From Desulfosporosinus sp. (GTDB taxonomy: Bacteria; Bacillota; Desulfitobacteriia; Desulfitobacteriales; Desulfitobacteriaceae): a stretch of 5,115 nucleotides of DNA. Each line of letters begins with the position of its first letter. Within the stretch, counting starts at the first letter, position 1. A program made the position numbers and the translations under genes. The notes under the pieces are model-generated. The model was not told where the DNA came from and did not search any database. It was given only the letters and a program-made list of their open reading frames with translations. Positions 1 to 5,115 of the stretch are shown here, piece after piece. The stretch spans positions 1-5,115 of the forward strand of contig PKWS01000345.1 in NCBI GenBank assembly GCA_003132105.1. The letters are read 5' to 3'.

Positions 1-1259
1 CTGATGCAAACGAATCTGCTATTCGTATGATTGAAAAAATGGCCAATGAACATCAAATTAAGTGTGATTATAGTCCTCAATCTGCCTATATATATTCATT
101 ACAAAGTGAGTATATCGATAAGATAAGTGATGAAGCAAAAGTGGCCTCAGCACTTGGGATTAAAGCTACTTTCCTTGATGAAATACCCTTGTCATTTCCT
201 GTGAAGGCGGCTGTGCGTTTTGATAATCAAGCTCAATTTCATCCACGCAAATTTTTGCTGGCCCTTGCTAAAAATTTTATAAATAATGGCGGCAATATAT
301 TTGAACAAAGTCGTGTTGTTGATATAGAAGAAGATCAAGGAAATTATGTAATCATTACGAATCAAGGAAAAAAAGTCACTGCTAAGAAACTAATTATTGC
401 CTCCCACTACCCTTGTTATAATAAAACTGGGCTATATTTCGCCAGAATTTATACGGAGAGGTCATATGTAGTTGCTATTAGGACAAGAGAAAGTTATCCG
501 GGCGGTATGTATATAGCAGCTGAAGAATCTGGTCACTCACTTCGTAGCCAAATGTCTGAAAATGGTGAATTGATATTAGTAGGCGGTGAACAGCATAAAA
601 CTGGGCAGGGTGAGGATACGTCCAAAAACTATGAAGCATTAATAGATTTTTCTAATGAAACTTTCACAGTAGAGGATATTCCTTATCGATGGTCAACCCA
701 AGACTGCATGACTATGGATGGGCTGCCTTTTGTGGGGCATTTCACATCAAAAACTCCAAATATGTATATTGCAACTGGTTATGGCAAGTGGGGAATGACC
801 AACGGCATAGCATCCTCTATGATTTTAAGGGACTTAATAATTAGTGGAAAAAGTCCTTGGCAAGATGTTTATAATCCCTCACGACTAACCATATCCGCTT
901 CCGCCAAGAATTTTGTTATTGAAAATCTTAATGTAGCAGATAAACTAATAGAGGGTAAACTTTTCCCGTTGCAAGAGCATGTTGAAATTAAACCCAGTAA
1001 AGGAGAAATAATCGAGGCAAATGGAGAAAGAGCTGGAGCATATAGGGATGAACAAGGTACATTACACGTCGTGAATACAACATGTACACATATGGGCTGT
1101 GAATGTAATTGGAATTCCGCTGAAAAATCCTGGGATTGTCCTTGCCATGGCTCAAGGTTTTCCTATGAAGGAGATATAATTGAAGGACCTGCAGTTAAAC
1201 CTTTAGACTTCCACAAGGATGTAAACACAATTGCAAAGCTTATCACTGAGCATTTTTAA
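1..1259 (+). CDS. FAD-dependent oxidoreductase with C-terminal Rieske [2Fe-2S] domain (5' partial)
   Basis: The reading frame is open from position 3, before the first ATG at 27, so the gene starts outside the window. Members of this family (Bacillus YhfW-like) are about 500 residues, so roughly the first 90-100 residues, including the GxGxxG FAD-binding motif, are missing. Numbering from the ATG at 27, residues 1-290 are the rest of a DAO-type FAD oxidoreductase fold; its late FAD-contact region is seen as GLPFVG (232-237) and ATGYGKWGMTNG (249-260). Residues about 320-405 are a Rieske domain. The cluster ligands are C353, H355, C371 and H374, and C358 and C373 are placed to form the disulfide typical of bc1/b6f-type Rieske proteins. 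The gene ends in tandem TAA TAA. The substrate is unknown; a cytoplasmic redox role is inferred. It is more AT-rich than the CODH operon (spot counts: 18 of 60 GC at 61-120, 22 of 60 at 601-660) and is convergent with it, so a functional link is not implied. Confidence 0.9.
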   Translation, partial: DANESAIRMIEKMANEHQIKCDYSPQSAYIYSLQSEYIDKISDEAKVASALGIKATFLDEIPLSFPVKAAVRFDNQAQFHPRKFLLALAKNFINNGGNIFEQSRVVDIEEDQGNYVIITNQGKKVTAKKLIIASHYPCYNKTGLYFARIYTERSYVVAIRTRESYPGGMYIAAEESGHSLRSQMSENGELILVGGEQHKTGQGEDTSKNYEALIDFSNETFTVEDIPYRWSTQDCMTMDGLPFVGHFTSKTPNMYIATGYGKWGMTNGIASSMILRDLIISGKSPWQDVYNPSRLTISASAKNFVIENLNVADKLIEGKLFPLQEHVEIKPSKGEIIEANGERAGAYRDEQGTLHVVNTTCTHMGCECNWNSAEKSWDCPCHGSRFSYEGDIIEGPAVKPLDFHKDVNTIAKLITEHF

Positions 1260-1346
1260 TAAACGAAGAGCATTTAAAATGTCAAAAATAATTGCTCAGC
1301 AGTTGTAGCCTTAGTAGAGCTTGCTACACCAATGGATATTGTTAAC
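1260..1346. other. Convergent intergenic spacer with weak hairpin
   Basis: This spacer separates the 3' ends of the Rieske oxidoreductase gene (+) and the FAD/NAD(P) oxidoreductase gene (-). It contains a 6-bp inverted repeat, TGTAGC (1304-1309) and GCTACA (1323-1328), with a 13-nt loop. Neither side has a directly adjacent U-run. On the minus strand a T-rich stretch (complement of 1284-1293) begins about 10 nt after the stem. There is also a short palindrome CATTTAAAATG (1271-1281). No convincing intrinsic terminator or small gene is visible. Confidence 0.5.
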
Positions 1347-2600
1347 TTACGTCATCATTCCTACCACAAGGGTCCCCATTTTGCCCTTCGTCAAATTCTT
1401 TTGGGCTTGGGTTAGGGGCCGACCTGCTTTAATTAAGGCTGTCAAGACACCGCATTGAGAGGTATCACCAACAAGTACAAAGCCCTTTAGAAGGTCTCCT
1501 TGCCAAATTAGGCTGCGATATATGGGCATATCTCCAGCCATTTTTTGGCTTTCTTCTTGATACCAATTTCCTAGTCCCTTATTCTCAGGGAGCTTCGTGA
1601 TTCCAGCGGACATGGCCGAGAGCCCAAAGAAGTCCACAGAGTTTAAGCCAAGAGATCCAGGATAGGCCTCGTGTCCTCCACACATATTTGCCCCAGCAAT
1701 TCTGCCTTGGGTTGTCGCATTCGGCCAAGTGGCATTCACAGCGAACTTCTGACGAACCAGGTCCCAAGTCTCCGCAATATCCCCTGCCGCGTAAATGTTG
1801 GGAAGATTTGTGGCTAAGGAAGAATCTACCTGAACTCCTCGACCAATATTCAAGCCGATATCTCTTAAATTCCCTATATTCGGATGCACTCCCTTGCCAA
1901 CAATCACAAAATTAGCTTCGAGTTCCGTATTAGGCGCGATCAGCACACCTTGTACGTGTTCTTCTCCAGTGATTGCCAAAGCCTCTGTTTGTAAAAGAAA
2001 TTTCACTCCGTGGGCACTCAAGCGCCCTTGAATCAAGTCACCGGCCCTTTTATCAAGCATTTGAGAGAGGACTTGTCCAGAGGAAATCAAAACGGTGACC
2101 TCAAGCCCACGTTTTCTCAAAGCATAAGCACTCTTCAGACTGACCAACCCCCCACCGATGACGACGCCTTTTTGCGCTCCCTGCTCTAAGACTGCATTAA
2201 TGGCTAAAGCATCCTGCATAGTGCGCAGAGTAAAGACTTCTGGAAGATTTCCACCTGGGATCGTGAGCTTATTCGCTGAGGCCCCCATAGCGAGTAAAAG
2301 TTTGCTATAGTCCCATTCCCGTCCATTGGTACTTTGAACAAGTTGACGTTTGGGATCGATCCGGTTAACTTCGACTCCATAAACTACATTTAGATTGAGT
2401 CGTTCTGCGAAACCTTCTTCACGCAAGTAAAGTCGGGAAGCAGGCATATCTCCTGCTAAAAAATAAGTGGTTAGACAACGAGAATAACTCGGTTCATTTT
2501 CTGCCGTCAGGACTATTATTTCTGATTGGGTGTCGTGTTTCCGAATCTCTTCAACCGCAAATAACCCTGCCGCGCTATTTCCTATAACAATATAGCTCAT
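1347..2600 (-). CDS. CODH-associated FAD/NAD(P)-dependent pyridine nucleotide oxidoreductase
   Basis: Third gene of the CODH operon, 417 residues, the usual length for the single-chain NADH oxidase/NirB-like branch of the pyridine nucleotide-disulfide reductase superfamily. The N-terminal FAD fold has the motif GNSAAG (7-12). The conserved LLLAMGA stretch is at 101-107. A second Rossmann fold for the nicotinamide cofactor has GGGLVS (149-154), and the late FAD-binding motif is NIYAAGD (268-274). From about 310 onward is a C-terminal dimerisation-type domain. Cys42, in YSRCL, aligns by position with the redox-active cysteine of NADH oxidase/peroxidase enzymes. The nicotinamide site is unusual: Lys156 sits where a Glu is common, and no acidic residue follows the second strand (VTVLISSG). 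The 17-bp gap from cooS and the repeated association of such flavoproteins with cooF-cooS suggest it takes electrons from CooF and reduces NAD(P)+; that direction and acceptor are inferred. The ATG start is preceded by AAAGGACGGG. An alternative role is a peroxide- or disulfide-linked reductase. Confidence 0.9.
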   Translation of the reverse strand: MSYIVIGNSAAGLFAVEEIRKHDTQSEIIVLTAENEPSYSRCLTTYFLAGDMPASRLYLREEGFAERLNLNVVYGVEVNRIDPKRQLVQSTNGREWDYSKLLLAMGASANKLTIPGGNLPEVFTLRTMQDALAINAVLEQGAQKGVVIGGGLVSLKSAYALRKRGLEVTVLISSGQVLSQMLDKRAGDLIQGRLSAHGVKFLLQTEALAITGEEHVQGVLIAPNTELEANFVIVGKGVHPNIGNLRDIGLNIGRGVQVDSSLATNLPNIYAAGDIAETWDLVRQKFAVNATWPNATTQGRIAGANMCGGHEAYPGSLGLNSVDFFGLSAMSAGITKLPENKGLGNWYQEESQKMAGDMPIYRSLIWQGDLLKGFVLVGDTSQCGVLTALIKAGRPLTQAQKNLTKGKMGTLVVGMMT

Positions 2601-2608
2601 AATTTTTT

Positions 2609-2619
2609 TCCCGTCCTTT
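2609..2619 (-). promoter_or_regulatory. Ribosome binding site of the FAD/NAD(P) oxidoreductase gene
   Basis: On the minus strand AAAGGACGGGA lies between the cooS stop codon and the ATG at 2600. AAGGA overlaps the cooS stop and sits 13 nt from the start; the later GGGA is 8 nt away. Neither half is perfect, so initiation may be weaker than for cooF or partly depend on translation of cooS. Confidence 0.5.
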
Positions 2620-4525
2620 AACTAGGAAGTCCGAGGTTTTTTCGTTTTGCTCGGATGTCCTCAATAAGTCCATGGGCAGCTTTCAAGGCATCGGTTTCTA
2701 TATAGAATTTCCCACCGATCACACCACTAAGCCCTTGGGTAAGTAGTTCGGCCACCGCCTTACTACCAAGCACGGGCGGAACAACGCCAAGGTGAGTGGT
2801 AAGCCCCATGGTCACAGCCCACGTCCCGATGCTCAGGGCTTTTTCATGCTGGGGTTCGGGAGCACTTGCAGCTATCGGCAATAAGGCCGAATCGACATTT
2901 AAGTATTTCGCAATCGCTGTGACTAAATCCCCTATTCTTGAATTATCCACACAGCTTCCCATGTGCAGTACGGGTGGAAGCGGAGCGCCAAGCCCTGCTG
3001 CTTGGCCAATAGCAGTTAAGACTGCTTTCAAGCCTTCTCCAGCATAGGCTTCAGTTCCTTCGGAATTCATAAGACCTGCCTTGGCCAGGGCGTGTGCGGA
3101 ACATCCCGTGGCAACGACCAGAACATTATTTTTGATGAGCTCTTTGACTAATTCCACATGCATTAGATCATGCGTAACCTTGACATTGTTGCAGCCAACT
3201 GTTGCCACAACACCCAAGATATTTCCATTGACTATATTATCAATGAGAGGCTTCAAAGGATCTACAGGGTCCACGGCGGATAGTGCCCCGACGATGGCTT
3301 CCACACTAAATCCAGCCATAACCTTACGTTTGTAATTAGGAATTTGTACCTTCTTAGGATCCCGTCTGAGAAAAGAGGAGATCGCTTTACGTACAATTTC
3401 TTGAGCGGCTTCATCCGCATTCTCTAACGTAAAGGGAACGTGGGTAGCTCCTGGAAGTTTAACAATCGGCATCGTTGTGATGATCTCAGTATGATAACAA
3501 GAAGCAACTTGGGTTAAGGAAGGCATGATACATTGAACATCGACGACCATAGCGTCAACCGCTCCGGTAACAATGGCTAGTTCTTGAGCTAGGAAGTTAG
3601 TAACCAGAGGGATCCCTTTGCGCATTAAAACTTCATTGCCTGTACAGCAAATTCCAGAGACTAAGATCCCTTTGGCTCCTGCAAGACGCGCTTCATCTTG
3701 GAGTTTACCAGCCCAATAGACAATTTTTTCAGAAAGTATGGGAACATGTCCATGGACTATCAGATTGACATGGTCTTCCTTGAGGACCCCTAAGTTCGCT
3801 TCCGTCACGACGGGAGTGGGGGTTCCAAAAAGGATATCTTGCATATCTGTAGCTAGTTTTAAGCCGGAATAGCCGTCCACTAGCCCTTGTTTAGCGGTGG
3901 CTAGGACTAGATTCACGGGGTCAGCATCCATACCCATAGTAGTCTGGTGCATAGCTTCCCGAATTTCTCGATCAGGATTGCGAGGGAGAATTCCAAGGCT
4001 AGCCCAAACGGCAATTCTTTCTTTGGGAGCATTGGCCATTAACCACTTAACAGGGCTCTTTCCATGGTTCGCTAGATCAGAATAAGCGACTTCGACAACC
4101 TCCAAGGCAAGTTCTGCTTTGCTTTTACCAGAGATATCTAAGCCTAACCCTTTGGCCACCTGGTGCAATTTGGTTTCGTCCGTGATGGTGTAATTAATTT
4201 CTCCCTTGGCCGCCAACTCTAAAGCCTCTACAACGTCATAAGCATGATCGACATGGGCGGCGGCTCCAGCGGCGACTTGCCTGAGCAGATTACGAGCGAC
4301 AATGACATCGGCACTGGCGCCGCAAATCCCTGCTTTCGGCCCGTTTCCGAAGGGATCAATCCGACAGGGTCCTTGAACACAATGACGACAACAGACCCCT
4401 AAACTTCCAAAGCCACACTGGGGTTGTTGTGCTTCATAACGATCCCAGACGGTTTCGACGCCATCTAAGGCCGCTTTGGGCAACAATTCTAAGACAGCAG
4501 GATCAATTGATTTTTGAGATTTCAT
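2618..4525 (-). CDS. cooS: Anaerobic nickel carbon monoxide dehydrogenase, catalytic subunit CooS
   Basis: Catalyses reversible oxidation of CO with water to CO2, two protons and two electrons in the cytoplasm; the family works as a homodimer. At 635 residues it is full length. The N-terminus carries the D-cluster cysteines C37 and C45 (CX7C, one [4Fe-4S] shared between subunits) and the B-cluster cysteines C46, C49, C54 and C68. All six C-cluster (Ni-Fe-S) ligands of the family are in place: H260 (VHGHVP), C294 (GICCTGNE), C332 (DVQCIMP), C445 (VGCNNVK), C475 (ATGCSA) and C525 (MGSCVDNSR). The acid-base residues H91 (AAHVDH) and K562 (EKALSIG) are also present. Numbering is a constant 1-2 residues lower than in Carboxydothermus CODH-II, recalled from the literature. 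The ATG start sits 1 bp after the cooF stop with a GGGAG site 9 nt upstream, so translation is probably coupled. No acetyl-CoA synthase subunit adjoins it, so this is a monofunctional CODH. It is GC-richer than the Rieske gene (34 of 60 at 4321-4380). Confidence 0.97.
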   Translation of the reverse strand: MKSQKSIDPAVLELLPKAALDGVETVWDRYEAQQPQCGFGSLGVCCRHCVQGPCRIDPFGNGPKAGICGASADVIVARNLLRQVAAGAAAHVDHAYDVVEALELAAKGEINYTITDETKLHQVAKGLGLDISGKSKAELALEVVEVAYSDLANHGKSPVKWLMANAPKERIAVWASLGILPRNPDREIREAMHQTTMGMDADPVNLVLATAKQGLVDGYSGLKLATDMQDILFGTPTPVVTEANLGVLKEDHVNLIVHGHVPILSEKIVYWAGKLQDEARLAGAKGILVSGICCTGNEVLMRKGIPLVTNFLAQELAIVTGAVDAMVVDVQCIMPSLTQVASCYHTEIITTMPIVKLPGATHVPFTLENADEAAQEIVRKAISSFLRRDPKKVQIPNYKRKVMAGFSVEAIVGALSAVDPVDPLKPLIDNIVNGNILGVVATVGCNNVKVTHDLMHVELVKELIKNNVLVVATGCSAHALAKAGLMNSEGTEAYAGEGLKAVLTAIGQAAGLGAPLPPVLHMGSCVDNSRIGDLVTAIAKYLNVDSALLPIAASAPEPQHEKALSIGTWAVTMGLTTHLGVVPPVLGSKAVAELLTQGLSGVIGGKFYIETDALKAAHGLIEDIRAKRKNLGLPS

Positions 4526-4526
4526 A

Positions 4527-5021
4527 TTAATTGACTCCCTTCAGTTGGTCTAGGAGGGTTTGCCGTCCACTGTGGGCAAACTCTTGAACCTCAACAAATT
4601 CTAAAGCTTTCGTCGGACAGGCTGAGACACAGGCCGGATGGTAATCTAAGTCCTGACATCGGTCACACTTGGCAACTCTGTGGGTAGAAGAAACCTCCGC
4701 TATAACCCCAAACAGGCAGACCATCACACACATCATGCACCCAACGCACTTGAGTTCATCGACTTGAATGAGCCCAGTTTTTAGATCAAACTGCATAGCT
4801 CCACTCATACAAGCGTGAACACAAGGAGCATCTAAACATTGGCGACATTGAAGTGGGAAATTGAGCCCTCCGCTGGACTCGACAAAGACCCGTTTTTGCG
4901 GTGGTTTAAGTTCATTAATTGCCTCGAACAAGGTCTTACTGGTCGAGTGGGCAACTGCACACGCCAGCTCACAGCTTTTACACCCTAGGCAATGTTCGCT
5001 TCTGGTCAGAATCTGTTTCAA
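4527..5021 (-). CDS. cooF: CooF-type four-cluster ferredoxin, CODH electron-transfer protein
   Basis: Takes electrons from CooS and relays them to a partner oxidoreductase. The 164-residue protein has 16 cysteines in four motifs. Numbered from the TTG start they are C11/C14/C17/C21 (CX2CX2CX3C), C59/C62/C67/C71 (CX2CX4CX3C), C92/C95/C98/C102 (CX2CX2CX3C) and C119/C122/C131/C135 (CX2CX8CX3C). This pattern predicts four [4Fe-4S] clusters, as in the CooF/HycB/DmsB family. There is no signal peptide or membrane segment, so it should be cytoplasmic. The start chosen is TTG at 5021, because AAGGGAGGG ends 6 nt before it. Upstream in-frame GTG (5054) and ATG (5051, 5045) codons would add up to 11 residues (ending KFKGGIK) that encode the ribosome binding site itself, and they lack a good site of their own. 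The usual proline after the last cysteine is replaced in motif 2 (C71-Met) and motif 3 (C102-Leu). It is the first gene of the operon, 1 bp from cooS. Confidence 0.93.
   Translation of the reverse strand: MKQILTRSEHCLGCKSCELACAVAHSTSKTLFEAINELKPPQKRVFVESSGGLNFPLQCRQCLDAPCVHACMSGAMQFDLKTGLIQVDELKCVGCMMCVMVCLFGVIAEVSSTHRVAKCDRCQDLDYHPACVSACPTKALEFVEVQEFAHSGRQTLLDQLKGVN
4535..4540 (-). promoter_or_regulatory. Ribosome binding site of cooS, inside the end of cooF
   Basis: On the minus strand AGGGAG lies 9 nt before the cooS ATG at 4525. It is embedded in the last codons of cooF, which supports translational coupling of the electron carrier and the enzyme. Confidence 0.75.
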
Positions 5022-5027
5022 CTTTAT

Positions 5028-5036
5028 CCCTCCCTT
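5028..5036 (-). promoter_or_regulatory. Strong ribosome binding site that sets the cooF TTG start
   Basis: On the minus strand AAGGGAGGG ends 6 nt before TTG (5021-5019). The GGAGG core (5033-5029) has a 7-nt spacer, close to optimal for Firmicutes. No comparable site precedes the upstream in-frame GTG/ATG codons, so this element decides the start in favour of TTG. Confidence 0.85.
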
Positions 5037-5071
5037 AAACTTCATTGACATCACATAGCTTTAATTTATGG

Positions 5072-5099
5072 TTAATACTTTTCTACAGAAACATTCCAA
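5072..5099 (-). promoter_or_regulatory. Candidate sigma-A-type promoter of the cooF-cooS operon
   Basis: On the minus strand TTGGAA (5099-5094) and TATTAA (5077-5072) are separated by 16 bp. Each hexamer matches 4 of 6 consensus positions. Transcription would begin near 5065 and leave a leader of about 45 nt before the TTG start. The region is AT-rich, so chance matches are likely, and the promoter could lie further upstream beyond the window. I saw no convincing CooA/FNR/CRP-type palindrome overlapping it. Confidence 0.35.
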
Positions 5100-5115
5100 T
5101 TCCTTTTTCAAAAAA

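Noticed and set aside
1248..1281. Direct repeat GAGCATTT (1248-1255 and 1268-1275) with a short palindrome CATTTAAAATG.
   Set aside because: Too short and AT-rich to distinguish from chance; no insertion sequence or attachment-site context.
1284..1403. In the + strand spacer a short frame reads AVVALVELATPMDIVNL and runs on into the end of the flavoprotein gene, looking briefly like a protein remnant.
   Set aside because: It has no plausible start with a ribosome binding site, overlaps a well-supported gene on the other strand, and I recognise no family; it is most likely chance.
1688..1915. Open frame of 75 codons on the + strand opposite the flavoprotein gene.
   Set aside because: It lies wholly antisense to a strongly supported gene, has no recognisable motif, and is a by-product of that gene's codon use.
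2796..4085. Three open frames of 62-84 codons on the + strand opposite cooS.
   Set aside because: They are antisense shadows within a conserved enzyme gene, with low-complexity Ser/Thr/Ala-rich translations and no ribosome binding site or family resemblance.
5041..5060. TGTGA and TGTCA half-sites on the minus strand just upstream of cooF, suggestive of a CRP/CooA-type operator.
   Set aside because: No matching second half-site at proper spacing is present, and the halves overlap each other, so a dimeric regulator site is not supported.
5085..5115. Repeated GGAAT and a T-run/A-run at the right edge that might be a terminator or operator for a gene beyond the window.
   Set aside because: The stem would be only A-T pairs with almost no loop, and the sequence stops there, so no claim can be supported.

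Overview
The window looks like chromosome from an anaerobic, spore-former-type Firmicute of the Clostridia, most likely Peptococcaceae (Desulfosporosinus/Desulfitobacterium-like). That placement is inferred from the gene families, strong G-rich Shine-Dalgarno sites, a TTG start and moderate GC. No marker gene in the window proves it. Four genuine protein genes fill almost all of the sequence.

Positions 1-1259 (+ strand) hold the 3' part of a gene for a FAD-dependent oxidoreductase with a C-terminal Rieske [2Fe-2S] domain. Its N-terminal FAD-binding region lies outside the window. This gene is visibly more AT-rich than the rest. After an 87-bp convergent spacer (1260-1346) comes a tightly packed minus-strand operon, read from right to left. 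Its genes are cooF (4527-5021), a 16-cysteine, four-cluster ferredoxin-like electron carrier; cooS (2618-4525), the nickel carbon monoxide dehydrogenase; and an FAD/NAD(P)-dependent pyridine nucleotide oxidoreductase (1347-2600). The gaps are 1 bp (cooF-cooS) and 17 bp (cooS-oxidoreductase). A candidate promoter lies at about 5072-5099.

The working model is that CooS oxidises CO to CO2 at its Ni-Fe-S C-cluster, CooF accepts the electrons, and the flavoprotein passes them to NAD(P)+ or another acceptor. Every metal ligand expected for a catalytically competent CooS can be found in the sequence. No acetyl-CoA synthase, energy-converting hydrogenase, CooC nickel-insertion ATPase or CO-sensing regulator is present here, so this is the stand-alone CooF-CooS-oxidoreductase type of CODH locus. 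It is more consistent with making reduced nicotinamide or detoxifying CO/oxidants than with a complete Wood-Ljungdahl or H2-evolving cluster.

The most useful observations are these. The cooF start should be moved to a TTG codon behind a very strong ribosome binding site. The flavoprotein has a cysteine at position 42 that lines up with the redox-active cysteine of NADH oxidase/peroxidase/CoA-disulfide reductase enzymes. Its NAD-binding motif is divergent. The composition breaks sharply between the Rieske gene and the CODH operon. I found no CRISPR array, tRNA, rRNA, insertion sequence or origin.
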